A DNA stretch of 64,000 nucleotides, taken from positions 1-64,000 of the forward strand of contig NZ_JBLXCD010000009.1 of NCBI RefSeq assembly GCF_048265165.1. Direction: 5' to 3'. Shown in pieces: positions 54,685-62,875 of this stretch. Both the position numbers and the translations under genes were made by a program. Under the pieces are notes generated by a model. That model was not told the DNA's origin. It was given only the letters and a program-made list of their open reading frames with translations, and did no database searches. Source of the DNA: Oceanospirillum sp048265165 (lineage in GTDB: Bacteria > Pseudomonadota > Gammaproteobacteria > Pseudomonadales > Halomonadaceae). Every line of letters begins with the position of its first letter. The first letter of the stretch is position 1.

Positions 54685-56433
54685 TTAATCAGGCTTTCCA
54701 GCCAATGGCAAAAAAGTTCTCAGTGTCAGGATTTCAAGTTCACCGGCCTTCAGATCCACGGTGTACTCCTGCCTTATATTTTGCCCGTTCGCTGACCGGC
54801 TATTAAGGACAACGGTATGCTGCCCCGGCTCAAGCTGAAGCCGCTGCACCCGGATATGATGGGGCAAAGACAGCCAGCTTCGGGTATCGGCATTGGTCGT
54901 GCCGGCAGCGAGCAGCTTACCCCCGAACACACCTAAAGCGCCCATATCTTTCACCGCCTCCTGCATCACTTTATTACGCAGAACTTCCCGCGCCATGGCA
55001 CTGTTCAGTTCGGCCTGGGCTTCCAGTGCCTGTTGCAGCAAACCCAGCATCGCCACAGAGTCTGCTTTTATCATTGGCCGGATGATCGCACCTTTTTTCG
55101 ACGAAACACTCACTTCCGCAGCTTGCAGGGGCGCATAAGGAATCGGGTAATACGGTACCGCGATACGGACACCCCCATTGCCCAGGATATAATCCAGCCC
55201 GGTATCCTCCACCAATGACCAAACCGGTCGCAGTGTTGTGGCCCGACTGTTAAATAAAACGCCTTCGCTATTCAGGATGGAGCCATCGGAAAAATCACGC
55301 ACCACATTATAAAGCCCTTTATCCGCATAAAGCAGATAAAACCAAGCTACTTGCTCACGCTGCTCCTGACGACTGCCTACAGGAATAGGACGCACCACCA
55401 GCTGACGACTATCACTATTAATCATCAGGTGCATATTCAGCACTTTACGCTGGGGTGACAGGTCCACATGCTGCAGAATCAACAGCTCAGCTTTTTCCGG
55501 CTGATAGTGATATGCACCGGTAGCCGATGAGTTATCAGACTCCGCTGACTGTAGGCTTTTGCTTTTTACCAGCTGACGCCACTGCTCTTCGTAGCCACCG
55601 GCTTTTTGCATCACCCGGACCACATCACTCCAGGCTTGAACCGTCATCGCCGTATCCAGACCATACTGTTTGGTATAGCCATCTTCATAAAGCGTGGCAG
55701 AACGCTGATAGCTGATACGGGCATTATCTAACTCACCATACTGTTCATAAAGCGCCCCCATCACATAGTGGGCAAATGCCTGATCACGAAAGATAAGTTC
55801 ATCCGGGTTTACCGGATCGCCATTAAACTGGCGAAATACTTTAGCAATTTTGCTGAATAGCTTTTCCTGATCAGACGCCGCCTGACTGTAGTCGCCAGTT
55901 ATAAAGACATTTTCATCCAGCAGAATCTGAATACGACGATTCTCAACCCGGGCACTATCCAGTAGTTGCTCCTGTTGGCTGCCTCTGTTTTGTTGCTGCG
56001 CCAGCATAAGGTAGTTGAGCATTTTGATGTAATGCAGATAGACACGTTCATACAGCTGCCCACGGTATGAAGCATTCCCCGGGTGTGTCATTGCCACCGC
56101 CAGCCAGTCGCGGAGATCGGACCGGTAAAGCGACTCAGAGATTCGGTAAGCCTGCTCAAGAAGTGAATTACTCGCCTGATAACGACCATCCAGGTGAGCA
56201 ATCATACCCCGTTCAAGAAAGTAAAGCAGACGATCGCTTCCGGAAGGAGAAAGCACCGTCTGAGCTGTATCGTCAGCCGCAGCATAGTTCTCTCTGCGCA
56301 CCTCATTTAGCACTTCCTGAACGCTGTCACCATAGGTACTGCAGCCAGCCAGTACGCTATAAAAAATAGCCAGTACCGCAAGCCTTGTCCCAGAGACTGA
56401 AGCAAAATAGAGCTTAATTAGCCGACGAAACAC
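54685..56433 (-). CDS. COG3014-like lipoprotein with TPR-type repeats
   Basis: The 582-residue protein has a signal peptide with lipobox VLAGC (Cys near 31). Helical repeats with TPR character follow (for example HYVMGALYEQYGELDNARISYQRSATLYED) and a C-terminal beta-rich domain (about 380-575). It is the first gene of the three-gene lipoprotein cluster, 117 bp before lpoB. The cluster is conserved in several marine gammaproteobacteria, but the role of this protein is unknown; an envelope-assembly function is inferred. Confidence 0.75.
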   Translation of the reverse strand: MFRRLIKLYFASVSGTRLAVLAIFYSVLAGCSTYGDSVQEVLNEVRRENYAAADDTAQTVLSPSGSDRLLYFLERGMIAHLDGRYQASNSLLEQAYRISESLYRSDLRDWLAVAMTHPGNASYRGQLYERVYLHYIKMLNYLMLAQQQNRGSQQEQLLDSARVENRRIQILLDENVFITGDYSQAASDQEKLFSKIAKVFRQFNGDPVNPDELIFRDQAFAHYVMGALYEQYGELDNARISYQRSATLYEDGYTKQYGLDTAMTVQAWSDVVRVMQKAGGYEEQWRQLVKSKSLQSAESDNSSATGAYHYQPEKAELLILQHVDLSPQRKVLNMHLMINSDSRQLVVRPIPVGSRQEQREQVAWFYLLYADKGLYNVVRDFSDGSILNSEGVLFNSRATTLRPVWSLVEDTGLDYILGNGGVRIAVPYYPIPYAPLQAAEVSVSSKKGAIIRPMIKADSVAMLGLLQQALEAQAELNSAMAREVLRNKVMQEAVKDMGALGVFGGKLLAAGTTNADTRSWLSLPHHIRVQRLQLEPGQHTVVLNSRSANGQNIRQEYTVDLKAGELEILTLRTFLPLAGKPD

Positions 56434-56489
56434 CTGACATCCTCTATCATCGCAGCCCCAGGATTGTCCATACCAGAGACTGACCGGAG

Positions 56490-57470
56490 TTATTTATGTC
56501 GCAAAAAAGAACGTAAGCCCGCCATCCACTGTAAGCGATATATCTCACTTTCATTTACCAGATGGTGCCGTGCATCCGGGTAGCGGCAAACTTCAGCATT
56601 AGGGAATTTCTCCAGCAAGGTACAGAGATTATTTTGCCAGTCCACCGTGCGATCTTCCTCTCCCTGCAAAATCAGACAGTTCGCCGAGACCGGGTCAGCG
56701 GCTTCAATCGCTGGAATCCAACGGGACAACGCCCGCACCCAATCCACTGCCAGATAGTTGTACTGCAGCGGCTCTTCTTTAAGAAAACGCAGAAAGTTCT
56801 CATCATGACTGTTTTTAGAGAAGCGGCGCTTCAGTCGATTGATAAAGGGCGACAGCAGGTAAAAACTGATCAGCCCCTGAGTCCAGTTCCAGGGCTTCAC
56901 CAGGGGGGCCATCAGTACAACTTTATCAAGCGTAAACTCATCTTTAAAAGGACTGCGTAGCAACCAGTCAATAATCACAGCCCCCCCCGTACTCTGACCA
57001 ATCAGATTAAGAGGCTTAGCCCGCTGCTGCGCAGTAAGCTGCATCACTTGCCAAAGTGCCCGGCTGTATTCATCAAAAGAGATAATCGAAGCCCTTGGGC
57101 CCGAGGATAAACCATGTCCCGGCAGATCCACCGCCACAACCTCGTACCCCTCAGCCAACAAAAATTGAATCAGGTGAGTATAAAGGCCGACATGATCATA
57201 ATAACCATGCAACAGATAGAAACAGCCGTTGGCGACCTCGCCTTCCTCCAATGACGGAAGAAATGTCTGATAGACCACCTCATAGCGATCAGACCGTACG
57301 CAACCCCAGAGGTGTTCCGATGACGGCAAGCGGCTCAGGCCGTAGAAATCACTATAAGTACGCTTGATCCTGTGGAGCATGGAGTTATCCGGCAGCACCT
57401 CTGCCAGCAGTATTTTACGCAGCATAGCGGCATGAAAAGGGTCTGCATTTTGTATATTTTTTGCAGTCAT
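56490..57470 (-). CDS. Alpha/beta hydrolase, lysophospholipase-like
   Basis: The 326-residue protein has the serine-aminopeptidase S33/monoacylglycerol-lipase layout: oxyanion strand YLLHGYYDH, VDLPGHGLSSG, the nucleophile elbow GQSTGG, an acidic residue in LILQGEEDRTVDW and a final His in YPDARHHLVNE. No signal peptide is seen. Substrate unknown; a lipid ester is likely from the family. Confidence 0.82.
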   Translation of the reverse strand: MTAKNIQNADPFHAAMLRKILLAEVLPDNSMLHRIKRTYSDFYGLSRLPSSEHLWGCVRSDRYEVVYQTFLPSLEEGEVANGCFYLLHGYYDHVGLYTHLIQFLLAEGYEVVAVDLPGHGLSSGPRASIISFDEYSRALWQVMQLTAQQRAKPLNLIGQSTGGAVIIDWLLRSPFKDEFTLDKVVLMAPLVKPWNWTQGLISFYLLSPFINRLKRRFSKNSHDENFLRFLKEEPLQYNYLAVDWVRALSRWIPAIEAADPVSANCLILQGEEDRTVDWQNNLCTLLEKFPNAEVCRYPDARHHLVNESEIYRLQWMAGLRSFLRHK

Positions 57471-57700
57471 GGCTGAGCGTTTTTCCCTACATCGGTCTGC
57501 AATTCAATAGAATCGGGTTTGGCATCCTACCTCAGAAACACTTATTTATAAAAACGTCCCGTTTAAGAAGCTCATACCTGACTCAAGCCATGACTGCGCC
57601 CTGTACCCTCAACTTTGTGACCTGCCCGTCGCAATGGTCTTATTCATTAGGCGTACATCTAGGGACAAATGCCCGTGCTTTCAGGTATCTTTACGGGGCA

Positions 57701-57722
57701 CTGTACCGCTCTGGCAGTACAG
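57701..57722 (+). promoter_or_regulatory. CTGTAC-N10-GTACAG inverted repeat upstream of glcB
   Basis: Perfect 6-bp arms 10 bp apart, 211 bp before glcB. It is not a LexA box (wrong spacing) and may be an operator or a chance palindrome. Confidence 0.25.
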
Positions 57723-57814
57723 CCCTTTTCTGGAAGACGGCACATCGGACAGAAGGGAGGCCCTAACAGACAACCGAGAAAAAAGTCTGACAGGGACCAC
57801 AATGAAGCTCTGAT

Positions 57815-57837
57815 CATTCCCACGGCACATGGGAGCG
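57815..57837. repeat. Degenerate CATTCCCA repeat, second copy
   Basis: CATTCCCA-CGGCACA-TGGGAGCG matches the left half and most of the right half of the element at 42346-42369. Confidence 0.5.
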
Positions 57838-57932
57838 CATCAACTTCCTGCTCACAGCAGCACCTTAATCAGGCGTCGCTTGGGCATAGTTTTAAACTTT
57901 TTAGGCACAATTTTTAGACAGAGGCACTTTCC

Positions 57933-60104
57933 ATGACTGAACGCGTTCAGATCGGCAACTTAAGTGTTGCAAAAACACTCTACGATTTTATCAGCAATGA
58001 TGCAGCACCCGGCACAGGTGTTGACGTTGCACACTTCTGGACACAGCTTGATGCTATCGTCCATGATCTAGCGCCTCGCAACCGTGAACTACTGGCAAAG
58101 CGTGAACAGATTCAGGCACAGATCGATCAATGGCACCGTGACCGTAAAGGCCAGGCCTTCGACCTGAACGCCTACAAAGACTTCCTCAGTGAGATCGGCT
58201 ACCTGCTGCCGGAAGGTGATGATTTTACAATCAACACCACCAATGTTGACCCGGAAATGGCCACCATGGCCGGCCCTCAGTTGGTGGTTCCGGTTATGAA
58301 TGCCCGCTTTGCATTGAACGCCGCTAATGCCCGCTGGGGCAGCCTGTACGATGCGTTGTACGGCACCGATGCCATTTCTGAAGAGAACGGCGCAGAAAAA
58401 GGCAGCAGCTATAACCCTGTTCGCGGCGCAAAAGTGATCGAATTTGCGCGCAATTTCCTGAATGAAGCCGCGCCACTGGCCTCTAGTGACCACACTCAGG
58501 CGACTCTGTACGCCGTTAAAGATGGCGCTCTGGTTGTTACTCTGAAAGATGGCACAGAAACCGGTCTGGCTAAGCCAGAGCAGTTTGTTGGTTTTAACGG
58601 TGCCGCTGATGTGCCAGAGTCGGTATTGCTGGTCAATAACGGCATGCACTTTGAGATCCAGATCGACCGTACTCATCTGATCGGCAAAGATGACGCCGCT
58701 GGCGTTAAAGATGTGGTGATGGAATCGGCTCTGACCACCATTATGGACTGTGAAGACTCCGTAGCCGCTGTCGATGCCGATGATAAAGTGGTGATCTACC
58801 GCAACTGGCTGGGCCTGATGAAAGGCGACCTGACCGAAGAAGTGACGAAAGGCGGCAAGACTTTTACCCGTCGTATCAACGGTGACCGTGAGTACACCGG
58901 TAAAGATGGTTCTCCAATCGCACTGAAAGGCCGCAGCTTGATGTTCGTGCGTAATGTCGGCCACCTGATGACCAACAACGCCATTCTGGACAAAGACGGC
59001 AACGAAGTACCGGAAGGCATTATCGACGGTATCTGTACCTCGCTGATCTCCCTGCATGATCTGAAAGGTGACGGTCAATTCAGCAACACCACTACCGGCT
59101 CCATGTATATCGTTAAGCCTAAAATGCACGGCCCGGAAGAAGTGGCCTTTGCTAACGAACTGTTTGGCCGTATCGAAGATGCGCTAGGGCTGACTCGTTT
59201 CACCCTGAAAATGGGCATCATGGATGAAGAGCGTCGCACCACGGTAAACCTGAAAGAGTGTATCCGCGCGGCGAAAGATCGCACCGTATTTATCAACACC
59301 GGCTTCCTCGACCGTACCGGCGATGAGATCCACACCTCCATGGAAGCAGGCCCGATGATCCGCAAAGGTGAAATGAAAGCCGCCCCTTGGATCGGTGCCT
59401 ATGAAAACTGGAACGTGGATGTTGGCCTGGAATGCGGCCTGAGTGGCAAAGCTCAGATCGGTAAAGGTATGTGGGCCATGCCGGATCTGATGGCCGACAT
59501 GCTGAAGGCAAAAATCGGCCACCCTATGTCCGGTGCTAACACCGCATGGGTTCCGTCTCCGACTGCCGCCACCCTGCACGCCCTGCACTACCACAAGGTT
59601 GATGTTTTTGCCCGCCAGCAAGAGATCAAAGTCCGTGGCCGCGCTAATCTGGATGACATCCTCACCATTCCGGTTGAGCCAAATCCAAACTGGTCAGCGG
59701 AAGAGATTCAGCAAGAGCTGGACAACAACGCACAGGGTATTCTCGGCTACGTAGTACGCTGGGTTGATCAAGGTGTAGGCTGCTCTAAAGTGCCGGATAT
59801 CAACGATGTAGGCCTGATGGAAGACCGCGCAACCCTGCGTATCTCCAGCCAACATATCGCCAACTGGCTGCATCACGGTATCTGCTCTGAAGAACAGGTG
59901 ATGGAAACCATGAAGCGCATGGCCGGTGTTGTTGATCGTCAGAACGCCAACGACCCAACCTACACGCCAATGGCACCGAACTTCGACGGCATCGCCTTCG
60001 AAGCCGCCTGCAAACTGGTGTTTGAAGGCACCAAACAGCCAAGTGGTTACACCGAACCCCTGCTGCATGAATGCCGCCTGAAGCTAAAAGCACAACAGGC
60101 TTAA
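57933..60104 (+). CDS. glcB: Malate synthase G
   Basis: Condenses glyoxylate with acetyl-CoA in the glyoxylate shunt/glycolate use. The 723-residue monomeric G isoform has a TIM-barrel core with DCEDSVAAVDADDK and the LMFVRNVGHLMT segment, the FTLKMGIMDEERRTTVNL catalytic region, and the AMPDLMADML C-terminal region with the catalytic Asp. Start ATG with GAGG ten bases upstream. It has its own terminator. Confidence 0.97.
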   Translation: MTERVQIGNLSVAKTLYDFISNDAAPGTGVDVAHFWTQLDAIVHDLAPRNRELLAKREQIQAQIDQWHRDRKGQAFDLNAYKDFLSEIGYLLPEGDDFTINTTNVDPEMATMAGPQLVVPVMNARFALNAANARWGSLYDALYGTDAISEENGAEKGSSYNPVRGAKVIEFARNFLNEAAPLASSDHTQATLYAVKDGALVVTLKDGTETGLAKPEQFVGFNGAADVPESVLLVNNGMHFEIQIDRTHLIGKDDAAGVKDVVMESALTTIMDCEDSVAAVDADDKVVIYRNWLGLMKGDLTEEVTKGGKTFTRRINGDREYTGKDGSPIALKGRSLMFVRNVGHLMTNNAILDKDGNEVPEGIIDGICTSLISLHDLKGDGQFSNTTTGSMYIVKPKMHGPEEVAFANELFGRIEDALGLTRFTLKMGIMDEERRTTVNLKECIRAAKDRTVFINTGFLDRTGDEIHTSMEAGPMIRKGEMKAAPWIGAYENWNVDVGLECGLSGKAQIGKGMWAMPDLMADMLKAKIGHPMSGANTAWVPSPTAATLHALHYHKVDVFARQQEIKVRGRANLDDILTIPVEPNPNWSAEEIQQELDNNAQGILGYVVRWVDQGVGCSKVPDINDVGLMEDRATLRISSQHIANWLHHGICSEEQVMETMKRMAGVVDRQNANDPTYTPMAPNFDGIAFEAACKLVFEGTKQPSGYTEPLLHECRLKLKAQQA

Positions 60105-60130
60105 ACGCCGGTTAAACGCTTAAAGCAGAC

Positions 60131-60165
60131 AAAGCCCCGGTCTTGAAAGAGATCGGGGCTTTTTG
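60131..60165 (+). terminator. Intrinsic terminator of glcB
   Basis: AAGCCCCG and CGGGGCTT arms with extra loop-side pairs are followed by TTTT on the plus strand. Confidence 0.85.
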
Positions 60166-60227
60166 GTTATGGTAGAGTCATTGCAACTTCATGATCTAAC
60201 CACCTGCTTAATACAAGGAAGATACTG

Positions 60228-60467
60228 ATGCCAAGCACAAACAAATACGAAGATATTATCGAAGTGGTTAACACTAAAGATGAGGAGACTACTAATAAAT
60301 ACTTAAAGCTAGGCTGGACAATGCTGAATGTTGAAAGCCATCAATATGCCGAACACGGCTGGTCTACAGCGTTCTCTCTCGGCTGGAAAGCAAGCAAAGG
60401 CGAGATCAAACGCCCAGAAATAAAAAAATTTGATTTTGGGGAATTTGATGATGACATAGCACTTTAA
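60228..60467 (+). CDS. Small protein of unknown function
   Basis: The 79-residue acidic protein was not recognised. Its ATG has AGGAAG six bases upstream, and its codons are more AT-rich than those of glcB. No signal peptide, membrane span or known motif is visible; a WTMLNVESHQYAEHGW stretch carries most of the aromatic residues. It lies between glcB and the ccdAB pair. Confidence 0.55.
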   Translation: MPSTNKYEDIIEVVNTKDEETTNKYLKLGWTMLNVESHQYAEHGWSTAFSLGWKASKGEIKRPEIKKFDFGEFDDDIAL

Positions 60468-60496
60468 ATGACCCAGCAACAACACTATATACCCCA

Positions 60497-60513
60497 AGAG
60501 AGCCTGGCTCTCT
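60497..60513. terminator. Short hairpin between convergent genes
   Basis: AGAGAG and CTCTCT enclose CCTGG between the small unknown gene and ccdB. No T-run follows on either strand, so termination activity is doubtful. Confidence 0.3.
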
Positions 60514-60519
60514 AAATAT

Positions 60520-60837
60520 TCAAAACCCCGTCACGGCAAAATCCAGCGATGCGATGATTTCTTCTCTTAGATGACTTAAAGACCCGATAGGATCTTTAAG
60601 TTGCTTGGCGGGCATGGACGCTATTTGGGGCGTCAAAAGCAGTAGCCTCTCCCCTTCATACTCAACTTCCGGCGTTAGCTCCCGCAGCTTTTCGTTCTGA
60701 AAATGACTCAATCGACCAAGAGGAATAACAATGCGGGTCGCCAGATCGGTCAGAAAGTCATGTTGGATATCCAGCAGGTAAGGGTAAGCGTTACAAGAAT
60801 GACGGCTCGGGTTTTTATAAACATCAAACTGAGCCAT
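60520..60837 (-). CDS. ccdB: CcdB-family gyrase-poison toxin
   Basis: The 105-residue toxin resembles chromosomal CcdB of the Vibrio type: N-terminal MAQFDVYKN, AYPYLLDIQHDFL, RIVIPL and a C-terminal SLSHLREEIIASLDFAVTGF. E. coli F-plasmid CcdB ends WGI, which is needed to trap gyrase; this one ends TGF. It overlaps ccdA by one base (TGATG), so it is coupled to its antitoxin. Confidence 0.88.
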   Translation of the reverse strand: MAQFDVYKNPSRHSCNAYPYLLDIQHDFLTDLATRIVIPLGRLSHFQNEKLRELTPEVEYEGERLLLLTPQIASMPAKQLKDPIGSLSHLREEIIASLDFAVTGF

Positions 60838-61082
60838 CAGAACGACCTGTACTCATCACCAAAACAGCCGTTTTCTTCAACAAATTCGTTATATGCCTGA
60901 ATCGCTTTTTTGTTTTCTTTTGCCCAATTTTTCGCCTCTTGCTCAGCCAACTTTTCCTTAAGCGCCTGCTCCAGAGTAGCTGAAAGGTTAATTTTCAGAT
61001 CCTTAGCTTTAACCAGAAGGTCACTATTCAAGCTCAGGTTAGTCGCTTTTTTTGGAGCTTGGGTATCGTATAAAGACGGCAT
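60837..61082 (-). CDS. ccdA: CcdA-family antitoxin
   Basis: The 81-residue antitoxin has a ribbon-helix-helix N-terminus (KKATNLSLNSDLLVKAKDLKIN, LSATLEQAL) and a disordered acidic C-terminus (NEFVEENGCFGDEY) that wraps the toxin. It lies upstream of ccdB, in normal antitoxin-first order, and a palindromic operator precedes it. Confidence 0.88.
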   Translation of the reverse strand: MPSLYDTQAPKKATNLSLNSDLLVKAKDLKINLSATLEQALKEKLAEQEAKNWAKENKKAIQAYNEFVEENGCFGDEYRSF

Positions 61083-61104
61083 GATTCGAACCTCTTCAGG
61101 ACAG

Positions 61105-61144
61105 TGTACAAATCAATTATGCGCATCAAAATGCGCATTGTACA
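61105..61144 (-). promoter_or_regulatory. ccdAB operator: nested palindromes
   Basis: Four palindromes lie 22-62 bp upstream of ccdA: TGTACA (61105-61110), ATGCGCAT (61119-61126), ATGCGCAT (61131-61138) and TGTACA (61139-61144). The pair of identical 8-mers inside matching outer 6-mers suits binding by several ribbon-helix-helix dimers in autoregulation. Confidence 0.65.
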
Positions 61145-61152
61145 GCAAGAGT

Positions 61153-61647
61153 CTAATCGCCAGACTCCATCGCCAACAACTGTCGCTTGCGGGCGATTCC
61201 CCACCGATACCCTGACAAGTCACCATTCTTACGTACCACCCGATGACAGGGAATCAACAGCGCCACCTGATTAGCACCACAGGCACTGGCCACCGCTCGC
61301 ACAGCCGTAGGCATGCCTAACCTTTCCGCAAGCTGGCTGTAGCTGATTGTTTCGCCAAAAGGAATATCCTGCAGGGCTTGCCAGACCTGTTGCTGGAACG
61401 CGGTTCCGGTCAGGTTCATGGGTAATTCGGGGAAAGGTTTTTTACTCTCTAAGGCAGAGCAAATTTTTTCAAGTGACGGTGTCAGATGTTCCGACTTTTG
61501 CCAGTGGCGATCAGGGAACGCGGCCTCCGCTTCGGCCATCAGGGCTTCCGGCGACTCGCCAATATAGAGCAGCGACAAACCGGTATTAGCCTGTTGTTCC
61601 GCCAACATAAGCAAACCTAATGGAGATGGTGCGAACTGATAATACAT
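61153..61647 (-). CDS. ogt: Methylated-DNA--protein-cysteine methyltransferase
   Basis: Suicidal repair of O6-alkylguanine. The 164-residue protein has the acceptor motif IPCHRV (Cys134), the HTH FGETISYSQLAERLGMPTAVRAVA and a RWGIARKRQLL tail. Start ATG is preceded by AGGAG. It lies 70 bp from ccdA and nine bases from the outer operator palindrome. Confidence 0.95.
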   Translation of the reverse strand: MYYQFAPSPLGLLMLAEQQANTGLSLLYIGESPEALMAEAEAAFPDRHWQKSEHLTPSLEKICSALESKKPFPELPMNLTGTAFQQQVWQALQDIPFGETISYSQLAERLGMPTAVRAVASACGANQVALLIPCHRVVRKNGDLSGYRWGIARKRQLLAMESGD

Positions 61648-61683
61648 AAGTACTCCTGACAGGGTTGCCGGAGCAGCAGCAGA

Positions 61684-62475
61684 TTATATCGCGGACTGTA
61701 CCTGACAACGGCCGTTGGCTTTAGCTTTATAAAGATAAGTATCGGCAGCAATGATGCCTTCCTGCAAGCTACCATTCTGATTAATACTGACGATACCGGC
61801 ACTCAGGCTGGTGTTAATTTTACGCCCCAGCACAATAAGAGGTTCGCCGGTCAGCATCCCGTTAAGAAATTGTATCTGTTCAATCAGCTCTTTTTCCTTC
61901 AAACCAGATAGCAAGGCAAACTCCTCACCCCCCATCCGCGCCAACAGCGCTTCAGGTTCAAAATGATCCGATAACATTCGCGCAATATAAACCAGAACAT
62001 GATCGCCAATATCGTGACCAAAGCGATCATTGACCTGTTTGAAAAAATCCAGGTCGATAATCACTAATGTCTGGGATTCATCCCGCAAGCGGCGGACACC
62101 TTCTTCGAAGAAAGCGCGACGATTGGATAAACCGGTTAGTGTGTCCGTGTTAGCCTGCAAGCGCAGGTCATGCTCAAGAGAGCGACGCCGGTGCACTTCT
62201 CTTTCAAGAGTCGCATGTTCGTCAGCCAGCGTCTTAAACAGACGATAATGAGGCAGGCTGATTACCACAGAAATTAATAAGGGAACCAGTACGGGCAGGA
62301 CAGTCGCAACCGGAATATTGAAGCATCCAGGGGCCCAAAGCAGATAGAAACCATAACACAGCACAGCGGAAAGTAGCGTTGGCAAAAGAGTTGCCCGCAA
62401 TAAATAACCCAGCAGACTGTACTGGGCAATGCGCCTGGCCTTTTCGATCAGATGCGTGCGATTGCTATCTGGCAT
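61684..62475 (-). CDS. Membrane-bound diguanylate cyclase (GGDEF domain)
   Basis: The 263-residue protein has two hydrophobic spans (about 28-50 and 55-75), a coiled-coil linker and a GGDEF domain (about 105-260). The active-site motif is GGEEF (182-186), an active variant, with the substrate-region FFKQVNDRFGHDIGD. No RxxD inhibitory site is seen upstream of it. It predicts c-di-GMP synthesis at the membrane. AGGTGG precedes the ATG. Confidence 0.92.
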   Translation of the reverse strand: MPDSNRTHLIEKARRIAQYSLLGYLLRATLLPTLLSAVLCYGFYLLWAPGCFNIPVATVLPVLVPLLISVVISLPHYRLFKTLADEHATLEREVHRRRSLEHDLRLQANTDTLTGLSNRRAFFEEGVRRLRDESQTLVIIDLDFFKQVNDRFGHDIGDHVLVYIARMLSDHFEPEALLARMGGEEFALLSGLKEKELIEQIQFLNGMLTGEPLIVLGRKINTSLSAGIVSINQNGSLQEGIIAADTYLYKAKANGRCQVQSAI

Positions 62476-62875
62476 TATGCCACCTTATGCTTATTTTTCT
62501 TGGTGCAGCATTATTCATGAATATCAGGTTAGATGCACTCTTGGATCAACATAATTCGATATAAAGTGACATTAGTCCGGTATCTTTTAAGAAAATCAGA
62601 TACTCCCACTAACATTCGGATGAAATTCTTTCGTCCACAATCTTTTATCCAGTGCGTCGACGGCTTTTTCAAGCCCAAAACCGGAGATTAGCCCGTCTAT
62701 CACAGCATAATAAGCGCATTTTAAGGACGAAGTAAGAAGCGCATACTACGTGTTCAAAATAATCTCAAAACGCCCTGATAAAGCCTACTTCCCAGTCTTA
62801 AAAATATAGGGTATAAGCCTTTACTCCGGTCTGTCAGGAAACACCTTGCAACCGCCCTTATGCCTGAGGTCTGCC
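62476..62875 (+). other. Upstream region of the prolyl-hydroxylase-like gene
   Basis: This 400-bp gap between the diguanylate cyclase and the oxygenase gene contains no gene. A TATAAG preceded by GG lies at about 62811-62817, a possible extended -10; its -35 is poor. GAGGT lies six bases before the start codon. Confidence 0.3.

Larger units (their letters stand above)
57471..57932. other. Region between the hydrolase and glcB
   Basis: This 462-bp stretch has no supported gene. It includes an inverted repeat CTGTAC-N10-GTACAG (57701-57722) and a degenerate copy (57815-57837) of the CATTCCCA repeat. A GAGG lies before glcB. No clear -35/-10 was identified. Confidence 0.4.

Noticed and set aside
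58089..59129. 346-codon minus-strand open frame inside glcB
   Set aside because: Antisense to a well-conserved enzyme and of low-complexity composition; a shadow frame.
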